From Ischnura elegans (Eukaryota; Arthropoda; Insecta; Odonata; Coenagrionidae), in the NCBI RefSeq assembly GCF_921293095.1, contig NC_060247.1, forward strand, positions 51,433,111 to 51,497,110: a stretch of DNA of 64,000 nucleotides. Direction: 5' to 3'. This document shows, one piece after another, positions 1 through 11,200 of this stretch. The translations under genes and the position numbers were made by a program. Each line of letters opens with the position of its first letter. The stretch's first letter is position 1. Below the pieces are notes generated by a model that did no database searches, was not told where the DNA came from, and saw only the letters and a program-made list of their open reading frames with translations.

Positions 1-258
1 GTTTTCCTCAATAGTGAAATAGGAGTTAGGACGGCCGCACAACGGATACGACATGGCACGGCAAGGCGCGACGTTTTGCCTGCAGGCGCCTTTTGTGACG
101 TGGCTTGTATTGGTTTTAATGAACGTTCCTCATCGGGCAGGACAAAGCGAAGCAGTGCCGTGCGGCGCTTTGTACTACCCTGTCAATTTTCGTCCATCGG
201 GCAAAAGGCTTAAAATATATCGTTATGCGCATGTGCGAGGATCACCACCACGTGCAAA

Positions 259-342
259 ATGACCAACCAGAAGGATGATGAGGTCTCCGTGGATATTGAC
301 AGTGTTGATGTTGATAGGCTGCTGTTCTGGTGTGTGAAATAA
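259..342 (+). other. short ORF, possible first coding exon (unproven)
   Basis: A 27-codon frame starts at an ATG preceded by GCAAA and reads MTNQKDDEVSVDIDSVDVDR, then LLFWCVK and a stop. An acidic stretch before a DVDRLL-type helix resembles the start of MADF-type DNA-binding proteins of insects, but this is only an impression. The upstream 250 bases are CpG-richer than the surroundings. A possible splice donor (CTG/GTGTGT) lies inside the last codons. The frame ends where the LINE fragment begins, so the insertion may have interrupted a longer unit. It could equally be a chance ORF. Confidence 0.18.
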
Positions 343-345
343 GCA

Positions 346-820
346 CCTCTCTTTTACTTTCTCGTCAGAAAATCTTCCCAGGAAGTTCCCACAATACGAA
401 ACTTAGCTTCGTCACGGTTTTGCCACAAATATTTCTTATGTGGGTCCCGTGATAGGTTCGAAGTTATCATAAATCCTAGATATTTCATCTGTCGCCTTTA
501 TTTTTACACCATCCACAGTATGTTGGGGATATATGAGGATAGTTTGTCAACCTCCGCAAAAAATGTGCGGCCGTGATTTTGCTAAGATTAACTTCGAGTC
601 CCCACTCTTGGCTACATAGATGAACGTTGTTTAAATCCGCTAATAGAATTTCAATAACTTCATAGTTTTTACTAGGTATTAGTAGTTTCGATGCAAGTGC
701 GTCATCACCAGATACAAAGGGTCGAATTAAAGGGTTGGCCTCATCGTGAGCCCCAGCCGAGGGCTCCCAATCACTCCAGACCGCCCCTGTTAATACCCTA
801 TCTTGGAGTCTAGTATACAC
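346..820 (-). pseudogene. LINE (non-LTR retrotransposon) reverse-transcriptase fragment
   Basis: Read on the minus strand, the open segment 820-485 contains a FVSGDD block, where active elements have a FADD-type catalytic motif. It is followed by a LLADLNNVHLCSQEWGLEVN block and NLSK...HFLRR, the usual spacing of the DLN..W...LN..K region downstream of the RT active site in jockey/CR1-like LINEs. After a stop near 480, another frame continues with MKYLGFMITSNLSRDPHKK, the YLGV.I...L.W..HI motif, and then a degenerate LRR-like stretch to about 350. Stops and a frame change show it is dead. The 5' and 3' parts of the element are missing. It appears related to the fragments at 24.8-26.6 kb and 51.5 kb. 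Confidence 0.72.
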
Positions 821-2382
821 TATCTACAAAAGTGACAGATAGTATATCTACTCAATGTGCCACTTTTTTATTCAGCACTCTTATGTCATATGTCTCTTAC
901 ACCTAAGACCTAATTGCTATCAAATCATAGAAGGGCTTAAATTTCAAGTCAGTATGCATGGCTTAAATATTTAAATTAGGTAGAAGGTGCATGTAAATTT
1001 TCATTCGAGATAAAAATTTCCCAACGAATTGACAGAGGGTGCCTTATAAAAAACTAACTAACCTTTTTCCTCGGTGGGCAGTTGTAGAATTCTAGTGAGA
1101 AGTTTGGTTGCCATTGCATAAAGATAATTAATAGCTGCTAGGTGTTTCATAACTTGATATGATAAACCAGGGATAAGTTTAAGGAAACATTATAGGCACT
1201 TTTTATAGCTATTTCGAACATAAACATTTGCTTATGCCTCAATCATTTTCAGTAGGTATTATGACCAAGCAATAAAATAATACATTTGGGATTAATATTT
1301 TGCCGAAAAAAATTAGACACTAAACAATATCAAAGCATTCTGAATATACTAATGTTTAGCTCTTTCACATGAACTACCAACAATAAAAGATATGAGGTAT
1401 TGAAAATAAAATGGATCACACATGAAGGACGAAGCAACAACGTAAAATAATAATTTAAAATGTTTAAGCTCAAATCAGTGGTTTTAAAAGAACGACTACA
1501 ATAGTTTAAAGAATCCGAAATTTTTACTGTATTTTCAGCAAATATTTACCCAATCAACCCAGGACTAATTGTATACAAGTAATGATGCAGAAAAAATACC
1601 ATGAACCGAAGCTAGTTGTATGAAAAACCTACACAACTCTTCAGGAAGCTCAGAAAGGATCATAATTTTTGAAATATCGTAATAATCAGGAATTGAAACT
1701 ACGACTTCCAAATTAAATATCTAAGGGTTAGTTCCTGTTCGTTATAATAAGGTGCCGATTAACTCTACACCGGGGCCAATTTTCGTACAATGTAAATATT
1801 TCAGCTCTCGGGTCTCACAATTGGCTCGCCCATCAACCTAAAAAGTTATAAAGAAATCCCATTATTTAATAACCAGGGATTAATAAGACGCGACACGAGA
1901 GCCAAGTTTCTGCTCGATAAGATGATCGAATGATGCAGAGTGGGAAGCGAGGGATAAATAGGTTCAAGCTCCTTGCCTCGGCGGATTAGTACGCCGTGAG
2001 AGAACGCGTGCGTGAGTAAAGGTTTAATTGGGAGCGGGCCGTGAATACTAATGAGAGTGGACATGGGAATCCTGTGCAAAGGAAAGTGAGGAGGAAATCA
2101 TGCATGTAGGAGAATGTGGAGGATCGGGATAATCAAACAAATGGGGAAAGGAAATCTCGGAAGCAGGAATAAAGTCGTGTACCGTACACATCGAACTGTA
2201 ACTGCTTTTGTGCCATGGGATTTTCGTTGTAAAAGCAGGGGTGGATTTAAGTCGTTGTCTCTGAGGGGGGTTCTTTCAAGAGCGTATTATTAGCATACAA
2301 TACCTGTCAGGCTAAATACGTCGCCTTGGACTAGTCTTTTTTAAATTCTTCGATAATCTGTAAATATTTTGATGGTCTGGTG
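821..2382. other. unassigned AT-rich sequence
   Basis: I see no gene, RNA or element end here. A stretch at about 1980-2110 is richer in G and A on the plus strand. The open frame on the minus strand at 1846-2079 has no recognisable motif and is probably chance. Confidence 0.5.
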
Positions 2383-2742
2383 TAGGGGTCTCCAAACTTT
2401 TCAAGGAAAGGGCCACATACATGCTACCCACATTTATGCGGGCAGAAGGAATAAAAAAAGTCCATGTTCGTAATTTAATTTCCTCAAAAATTAGAGTATA
2501 AACATGAAAAAATAAAAATAATATCTTGTGGGAAAAAGCCAGGGTTAACTAAACGGATTCCTACATTTAGTTTTATGCAACCAAATAAGAGTTACGAATA
2601 ATACTGTCGTTTTGACTTTCATTAAAAATCAGGTTCCATATTAGATGAGGAAATTGTAAGAATTGATTTCGAATGATCATCAGACATTTGCTCGACATGA
2701 TGTCTCCATGTTCCTGGGTTTCACTGCGTGGATTTTCTTTGT

Positions 2743-2780
2743 GGCGACAGTTTCGCCGGTATTCCAACCGGCGTCTTCAG
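2743..2780 (-). ncRNA. hammerhead-ribozyme-like motif, copy 1
   Basis: On the minus strand the order is CUGAAGA, one extra base, GCCGGU/ACCGGC stem II with a UGGAAU loop, GAAAC, UGUC and GCC. The expected cleavage triplet GUC reads GCC in this copy, so it would probably not cleave. No convincing stem I is visible. Confidence 0.5.
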
Positions 2781-2921
2781 GTCGATGTCGGGATTCAATA
2801 TTTGGTGACTTATATAGTTCATTTTTGGCGCCAATTTTTCATGCTGGATGCTGATTGGTCCACCTTCTTTTTTCTCGTATGACCCTCTTCCACGAGCTGT
2901 GAATTGAATCCCGACATCGAT

Positions 2922-2960
2922 CTGAAGACGCCGGTTGGAATACCGGCGAAACTGTCGTCA
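2922..2960 (+). ncRNA. hammerhead-ribozyme-like motif, copy 2
   Basis: The core CUGAAGA is at 2922-2928. A 6-bp GC-rich stem II (GCCGGU with ACCGGC) follows, then GAAAC at 2948-2952, a UGUC loop and GUC at 2957-2959. This fits a minimal type I hammerhead with a 2-bp stem III and one extra base after A9. The three-base triplet is intact. The flanks do not obviously pair as stem I, so activity would need a partner molecule or may be lost. Confidence 0.55.
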
Positions 2961-3611
2961 CAAAGAAAATCCACGCGGTGAAACCCAGGAACATGGAGAC
3001 ATCATCTAGACAACGCCGCGGAAAACTACGCATCAAAATTTGCTCGACAGTTAGATTTAACATAGGGGAATGAGGGGCAAGGGTACGCATCTAAGAAACA
3101 ATTATAAGTATTTTGCATTCACGTTTAAAAAATAATTTTTATTTTTACACAACTTTTTCGCCGTTACATTTACCACAGTATATTTTTATTATCTTTCAAC
3201 GGCTGCATGAATATATAAAATAACTGCCCTTATCATCAAAATGCATGAGAAAAACTAATCAGAGTCTTGCCCCTCACGTAGGGCAAGTGTCCTCCCTTTA
3301 TGGGGCAATAGTCCTAACCGCAGTTTTCACATGTGAACTTTTCCTTTCAAAACTATGTGGTTCAAGGTTCTTTCCCCCAATGTTTACATTCATAAAACAC
3401 TATCTTATCAAAAATTTGTGGATCTAAATGCAAAATGATCATCAACAAAGGGTTAAGCATGTTCTATTTAATGTTTAGCCAGTCAATAAAATATTTCAAT
3501 TGATGAATCCCGAATCACTCGTTAGCAAAAGGGTTCCTGGAGGTGCTCCATCTGCAAGTTTATTTTTAAACGCTTTTTTCCGAAAAATGAGGGTTGGGGA
3601 AGATGCAGCAT

Positions 3612-4500
3612 ATTTTATTTTTATTTTATTTTATTTTAATAAAGAGATACACATACAGCAATACTGCCAATTTAAAGTGCACTTATAACATCAAATATTA
3701 AATAATTAAATAATAATGATTTGATTACAAATTTAAATAGAATAAAAAAGAAAAACAAACATTTATCCGGCTATCTAGTCATTTATGCGATAAATATGTT
3801 AATGCCCGATGAGTAAATTTTTTAAGTGTCAGACCAAACGGATCAATATCACTGGGCAGAGTATTTATTAAAAGGGAAAGCCTATGGAAAAGAGAGCGCT
3901 TAATTACAGATAGCCTGGGTGTAGGAATGTGGAGTAAAGAAGTAGATCGGGTGTGGCGGGAAGGTACTCTAATGTTGAGGAAGGAAACAATGTCAGGACT
4001 GTCGAAGTGGGAGTTAAGGGTATTATAAATGAATTTGATGTCTGATTGAAGTCGGAGAAGGGATAAACTAGGGACGGATAAAGAGGATAAAACTGCACTA
4101 GTAGGTGACTCGCGGAGATTTGGGTTTCTAAATTTTACAATTTTTGCAAAAAAAGTTGTAACACTGTTAAGGGTGGCAAGATTAGTGGGGGCAGACATTG
4201 ACCAAATTGGGGAGCAATAGTTGATCACCGGAAGAACTATGGTTGAGAAGTAGGATTGGAGGGCCTTAGTACTGGAGATATCCGTGAACCGGTAGAGTAG
4301 TCCTAAGAGTGACATGGCTTTAGATTTGATCGCATGAATGTGTTCAGAGAACAGAAGTTTTTGGTCCACAATAATTCCAAGATCTTTCATGGATGACACA
4401 CGATTAAGAGGCAAGGAGTTAATTGCATAATCAAAAAGGATAGGAGTTTTCTTCGCAGATATTGTCATTGTGGTGCACTTTTTTAAACTGTAATATACCT
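3612..4500 (-). pseudogene. 5'-truncated LINE: C-terminal part of the reverse transcriptase ORF and 3' tail
   Basis: An open frame at 4468-3779 (229 codons) extends upstream to about 4500 with SLKKCTTMTIS, the LN..K...M.IS block that follows the RT catalytic centre. It continues with MKDLGIIVDQKLLFSEHI and then LPVINYCSPIW, both diagnostic of the thumb region of jockey/CR1/I-type LINEs, and ends in an SLFHRLSLLINTLP C-terminal region. The reading frame has no internal stop over 690 bases, so this is a relatively young copy. After the stop comes an AT-rich 3' UTR ending in an A-rich tail of AAAAT units at about 3640-3612. The catalytic part and everything 5' of it are missing, typical of truncated reverse transcription. 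It sits inside the hAT-like element. Confidence 0.85.
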
Positions 4501-5284
4501 GTACATAGATAATTTGAATGGCAACGGGCAGTATTATGCTTATCTAGGAATAAAACGCACCTAAAATTCTAGAATTAAGTAATATTTTTCAAATTTCCGT
4601 TAGTTCAATCATATTTTTCCATTGCTCTAACTCCCTTAAGGCGTTTACACAGAGACAATTCATCAATTTGCTGAACAGCTGCAATAGAACTTATGTTTTT
4701 TTTACCGTTGCTCCTCCTCAGTGTAGCTACCTCCAAAATTTGTTGTCCTAATGCTTTCTAATTGGTTTTCCGTTTAAAGTTCCGTATTTTCTTCAATAGA
4801 ATTATCAACGAAGTACATATGCTATTAATAGCATAAGCTATAAGATCATAGAAAAAGCAATGGTATAAAGAGCGTCAGGAGTCAGCGCCAAAGGGGCTAG
4901 AGTCCTCATACGGATACTTTCCCCATGACTCTTACCGCAACGGCACTTGCTACTTCTAATACGTCATAACACAACTGAATGGTGAGCTGCGAACCAGCTA
5001 CATGCATGAATTTTCGAGGAAAAAAGTGCATATAAAGAAACGCTGGACAAACATAGTAGTTAAATGTACGCCCAAAGTAGAGATAAGAATTCGGATTTCA
5101 AGCTTCGAATGATCTTGATACATGCGGACTCTTGCCCCTCACTACCATACGTCATTTTGGAAAATGTTTGCTCACACATGTGCGTTAACACACAAGTGAG
5201 GGATTATTTCTGCGGGCCGGATGAAATTATGTGTCGATCAGGATGTGGTCCGCGAGCCATAGCTTGGAGACCCCTGGTCAGGTG

Positions 5285-8200
5285 AAATAAAAAACTTGCA
5301 TTACAGATACAGGAATTGCGGAGGGGGGCGACCATCCCCCACTATTCACTCAAGCCCATTTGTAAATTTTGAATGCGTCAAAAAACCAACATTCTTACTC
5401 AGGATTAGGGATAGGGTTTCCAATATTTTTTAGACTATACAATCGCTAAATGCTTGTTCTCGAGGAGTATTTTTCGAAATATTCTCTTTTTTTCCTTCAA
5501 TTATTGTACTTTACCCGCATTACTATCATTCATCTCCATGACACGGCCTTAATATCATCTCTCTGCTTAGTACTTGCTCTATACAGTCATCAGTCCCTCT
5601 TGTATCTCCTATTGATGTTTCCTCTCCTCCCTGAACTCCGAATTCTACAGAACGTAATTCTTCGTTAATAAGTCGTTTTCGGCAACCCGTATTTCTAAAA
5701 AAACACCCAGAAACTTACTCCTCCAACCTACCGCTTTGTTAAATTTAATTATGTTTTCATATGCATGATAAGGAAAGTGTAATTTCCCTCAAGTAAACTG
5801 TACATAATTACTCAAAAGCGCAACATTAAATTTACTATCAGCCGAAGGATCAAAATATGGATGACACTATAAGAGCTTGGAAACGTTTTCAGACAGATAG
5901 GTCATTCAGATTTGAACTAAGAGAAGCAGCGTTCAAATTCAAGTAACGTATTTTTTCAAATAAATTTTCCAAACAATACGTACAAAATTATCGTAGTTAG
6001 AGGATTTACGGAACAATTTATGTGAGCTATTTCATTAATTTAGCCAAAGAAGTACACTTTTGGAGACAATTCATGAACGTGTAATTATGTTTTACTAGTT
6101 CTATATTCCATAAATTCATTGCACAGAAGCATATCTGTGCTATATTTATAGAAAATGTGTTTATCCAAAATAAATATTTTTTAATTATTAAAATATCAAC
6201 AAATGGAATGAGTAATGAAATCAGTAAGATTTTTATTTATTTCGAAGCTTCTTCAAGGGCATAAGACAAAACTTTCGTGTTCAAGGGTGAGAAAATAAAG
6301 TGAAAATAAATCTCTTTCACAAAAGCTGCATTGTTCTGGATGAGCGATAACACTCGTTGCATACCTAGAATAAAATAATAAGATTATTAGAGAGGAGTAA
6401 ATTGTTTGCCCTACTAGTTGAAAAGTCTTTCCATACGGAGGATAGATAATTGAAAATAAATTTCTCTGGGACGCAGCAATTTAACGCCGTAAACGACCAA
6501 GTTATCCATGGCCTTCCAAGCTGTGGAAGATGAATCTCACTAGGAAAAAAAACTTCCTGTGTACCTGCTTAAATTCATGCCTTCTTATGGGCTAAAATTG
6601 ATTCAATAAAGTGGTATGTGATGATAACATCACGATTTGAAAACCACGCACCATCGCAAATATTACTATTGGCGTTTTTTCATTGATGCTATTAAAAGGT
6701 CAAAGTTAACTTTTGCTTGCCGATTATATAATCTCGACATATAGTTATCAGTGGATTATGGAAAAATTTATAACGCGCGAAAAAACTCAAAATTGCAACT
6801 GAAAAACAACGATGAATTGTGTTTCTGTGATTAGATAGAAATGTAAAATTGGAAACGAACTCGATTAATTGATGTACTTTCCTTGAATCAGTAAGACGTC
6901 ATATTTTTTGCACGCAAATTATGTGAAAAATTATTTCTCAGTTGTTCAAGACTAAAATAGAAAATTGTAAGGTAAAAATAATATAAAAATAAATATTTCC
7001 TGTGATTATTTTCATGCAGAAAAAACTTAATAAATATAAAAAGGTATATTTTTTCAGTGATGTTTATAATTGCATGAACATTTTGAAAGTTGCATAAAAT
7101 GCACTATCTACTACATTTATCAAATCATGATAGAGGCAAAACATTTCATTGAAACACATCAAAGTATGCTGAAAGCATTAAGAAAGTCGTCACGCATTGA
7201 TTTTCAATAATAATAATCAAAGTTTACTTCAATAATTGGGGCTTACATGCTGTTAAAAGTGCATTAAAAAGGTTTGCTAAATATTTTTTTAACAAGGAAG
7301 GATAGAAATAAAAATAAATTTTATTGTACCCATACGAAAAAATGCATTGATTTGTAGTCATACAATTTGGGCGAATCAAGAAATTATGGTAAAACTAGAA
7401 ACAACGAGAAGAAAAGCTAGTTAAAGTCCGATATTATCGAACGTGTCCTCTGAGGCACACGTATAAACCTAAATTTGTGTTTAATTTTTAATTTATACGT
7501 GATCTGACACCATTACATATTCTTGACCGAGTGAAATAATTAAATAAATGGAATAACTTTAGGAGGAGCTTTTTTATCAAGGTAATTTTTTTCTGTTTAC
7601 GTCGCGGCAAGTCTCAGCTACAATACTTGATGTATCTCCGCTGCTCCCATGCCATTCAGTGGCTCCTTACACTGCTGTGCCCCTTGCTTCATTAGCCTAC
7701 GATGTTTGGCCACCATTCACCAAATAGGCGTCCCAGTCTGTCGCCCTCACTATACCCATGAGAGAGATATAGCGATAAGGGAACTCTCTTTGCATCAATC
7801 TTGTTCTTTTTTCTACCACTCACTCCAGAAACCTCCTATAGCAAACTTCCCTAATACCAGACACCAAACGCTCCATATCAGAAATTTTCTTCAGGGTATG
7901 GGCAAAAATTCATATCTTCCTTTCAATTTTTCATCATTTTGCCGGAAAAAATTTCATTTTAAGGGTGGCTTCTGTGGAGATTAATCAAATGAAGCATCAT
8001 ATGCGAGAGACAGACGGCGGAAGAAGCGCATTCAAGCCCTTGCAAGGGGAAAAAAATGATATTAACTAAAATGGGGTTTTGGGTGGTGGGGGCGCTGAGA
8101 AGAGAAAAAAAGACGAAACGTATGTGAAAGATGATGATCCAAGTTGTTCAGGGAAAAAATGAAGCTACGCATGGATGATTCTGTTATTCAAAACCGTGTC

Positions 8201-11200
8201 ATTCAATTATTTAATATCTAATTAAATACTGCTATTCTCGCTCAAGAAGTAACAAGTTATGACTCCACTCTTTTCGGAATGGAGAGAAATTGTGTAGACC
8301 GTATTTAATATGCTTTACTTTCAGAAGGGAAAGTTTTCCGTTGGCAAGTCCTCAGGCGCTTACTAACTTTACTCCTCAGACTTTTACTAACTTGGTACAT
8401 ACAGCGTGATGGTAAAACAGAAGACTAGCGATTAAATCAGAGCATTTGTTAGCTTAACAGCTAACTGCTGATTACCCTTGGGAAAATCGTTAGCTTTCAA
8501 TATCCGTTGTCTACTTGGGATGCCTTGTCATACCTCATTTCGACAGCCTATTGTTTCGATATTGCTCTCTTTATCATCCTGTGACGTAGTACAATCACTT
8601 CCAAAAGTCCGTCTCTATGGCCAGCGTGAGCAACGACGTTTTCCGCTGAGCTCGAACTTCCGTTATTGCCTATACCTTCTGTGCCTTGAAAGGGCCAGTT
8701 TGACTTACTCTCATCATCCGCGAAAGTCTTACCAACGCATTCTTCTTTATTCATACATTATTTGCGACATCTCCGACGCCCGGTTCCAGAACACAAGGCG
8801 AAGCATGACATCTGAGTCACACGTTCTCTACCTGGTATTATTCTGCGATAGATGATCTGAGTAGTCTGGATTGTACTAAAAAATACCGAGACGTGTCAGC
8901 GTCGTAACGCAAATATAAGAAAGAAACGAAAATCGGTATTTACGTCTGAAAGGATACTTTAAAGCTGCCTACAAATTAACTTTCGTTAACTAAATAAAGA
9001 AATATTTAAACAATTCTTAATATAATCCAGGTATCAATAAGTAATCAACCCTCATATTCATGCTTATCGAAAGTTCGAATGTCTAAATATTATCATAAAT
9101 ATCATCATATTTTTGGCAATTTAAAATCCATCATAGGCACTCATTTACCATTTCTTACCATTTTAAGGCACATTTAGTATACCTTTTATCTTTGCCCCTT
9201 TCATTGAGAGGTCAAACTAAGTATTACCCCTCATTTTTTTATTTATTTCCGGTAGAATCAGTCGTAATTGGCGCCTGGTGATATCATGCATGTCAATATC
9301 CTCCACATTATAATACATAAGTGGTTTTACAGCAATAATGGAATTTACACTCATTTGTGTCAGCCTTATGGATGAACAAATACTGATCCTATTCCTACCA
9401 ACACATAACTACTCATGCATAATTTTCATGCTATAAAAATACACCGTTTTGGATACCTGATGACTATTTATATGCAATTAATGCAAATCATGTTTATTAA
9501 CTACTAGCTTTACGGTGTGGAAACTTACACGACGAAGAAAGAGGGACAAGAAAAGAATGAAGGTATCCGAGATGTGAGTATAAAAAACGAAAAAGGTGAA
9601 ATGGACGGCGAGGAAAATAAAATGAAGAAGTGATATCCATGGAGGAGAGATTTGAGGTAAGGAGGGAGGGGAAGGATTAAAATCAGGATGTGGATAGTAT
9701 GAAATGGCCTAATAAAAATGGGAGGTACTGTTAATTAAAGTGGTAATTTAATGTTTGGAGGGGCGCAGATGTAAAACCTTTCATGTAATCTAACATTATC
9801 ATGATACATTTAATGATAATCAAATATGCTCTTTTTATTTCAGAAGGGCAGTTGAGTTATGTTTTTTTCATGACCATCATAAGTTGTTGACTCGCAAACT
9901 TAGTACCCCGATGTTACTTGCACTATTTTTATTTAAAAAAACACTGAACAATACTAATGTATTAGTATTTCCCAGAAAAAAGGGCAACACTTCCCGCGAC
10001 GCATTGTGGTCTTTAATCTTACCATTTTACTCCATTCTCATTAATATCTCGCTACTTCTTTCAATTAACAGTTTTATTTATCTTAAAATAATTCAAGGAA
10101 ATCCGGATTCTTATTTGAAAAATTATCTTCTCTCATAAAATATTGCCTTGCCGGTAATTTTTGCCTGGTAAAAAAATGTAATACTTCTTCTTATTTTCTA
10201 TTTACAGGATGGAATAAGTTGCGGTACTTAGTAAAATGTAGACACCACTTGCACTCCGAATAAACTTAAACTAGAGTTTTAACTGCTATTTCATTTTTGA
10301 GCATTAAATAATGACTGATATTCCTTCGCAGCAGACACGGGTGAACGCGAGCACGGATGATAACCGTGACGCAAAAGTCAATATTCACATTGACGTATAT
10401 ATTTACGTATTTTTCACAGTACGATGTGGAGAAAAAAATATTGGAGTATTATGCTCGAAATTCTCCGAAAATTTTAATTGTGCCTCTGTGCTGTATAAGT
10501 ATATCAAAAGAGTCATAAGTTCGTCTCTCTTCCTCGCAATACGGGTTACTCGCCGAAGAAATCGCTTTCTTCGATGGTGGAATTTTTTGGCTGTGGGTTC
10601 ACTGGGCCTTTCTACCTCTGAAATCGTGCTTGTCATTCTTGGCGATGCTAAAGTAGTCAAGTTGCATCAATTTCATAACCCAACCAAGTCAAATCGATCC
10701 CCGGAGGACAAGGAATGCGTAAGCAATACGGGAAGGTTGACTTCGGAGGGTAATGGAAAGAGCTGCTTCGGGTATGTGGGCCGACTTTTGAAAGTGACTG
10801 TACCAGATATCCTTTTCTACTAATGGCTGTTCACAAAGAGGTAAATAGTAAAACTTTCAAATGGCTTACTTCTGAAATGGAATTAATTTCATGTAACTAT
10901 TTATGAGAATAGATTTGTCTTATCGCGTGAGTGAGAAGTAAATACACGGCTGGACAGCATTACGTTAGACCCACTGCAATGCTTTGTTAACTTTCATCGA
11001 GGTACTCACCACCTATCTTTTTCTGTTTATCATTTTTAATAACCGGACGCCAAATTTATTTCACCACTCGGAGAGGGCAGAAGCAATTTCATACTTGACG
11101 TCTCGGTTAGCACTAATATCAACGCCAGTACTGCTGACTCATTCAATGGAGCTATTTAACTGAAATCCATCAATGAATGTTTGGTACTAGCTTAAACAAG

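Larger units (their letters stand above)
2698..3037. mobile_element. foldback insertion with two inverted hammerhead-bearing units (Penelope-like/retrozyme type)
   Basis: The 12-bp direct repeat ATTTGCTCGACA occurs at 2686-2697 and 3038-3049 and exactly bounds this 340-bp segment, so it behaves as a target-site duplication. Inside, 2698-2800 and 2903-3005 are near-perfect inverted copies of one ~103-bp unit, with only a few mismatches and a 102-bp spacer. Each unit contains a CTGAAGA...GAAACTGTC hammerhead-like core. The right side extends with a GCCGCGGAAA block, also found at the right end of the insertion at 14822-15709. No protein is encoded. Penelope-like elements are known to carry hammerhead motifs and to leave variable-length duplications. 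The assignment to that group is inference. Confidence 0.65.
2383..5276. mobile_element. hAT-like DNA transposon, non-autonomous, with nested insertions
   Basis: The left end reads TAGGGGTCTCCAAACTTTTC and the right end, reverse-complemented, reads CAGGGGTCTCCAAGCTATGG. These terminal inverted repeats have the CAGGGGTC(T/C)CCAAAC form of Tip100/Charlie-type hAT elements. The flanks are GTCTGGTG (2375-2382) and GTCAGGTG (5277-5284), a 7/8 match to an 8-bp target-site duplication, the hAT hallmark. The subterminal sequence has the GGGCCGGATG/GGTCCGCGAGCCA character of this group. No transposase is visible, so the element is non-autonomous. Its interior holds two younger insertions, a foldback element at 2698-3037 and a LINE fragment at about 3612-4500. 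Confidence 0.75.

Noticed and set aside
53..262. 69-codon frame on the plus strand with a hydrophobic stretch near its start, resembling a secreted peptide
   Set aside because: The hydrophobic stretch is not at the N-terminus as a normal signal peptide would be, and there is no motif or cysteine pattern. The more protein-like frame begins at 259 in another phase.
2905..2990. Stem I pairing for the CUGAAGA-type hammerhead copies
   Set aside because: The bases before CUGAAGA and after GUC do not form a convincing helix in copies 1 to 4, so I describe them as hammerhead-like and do not claim self-cleavage.
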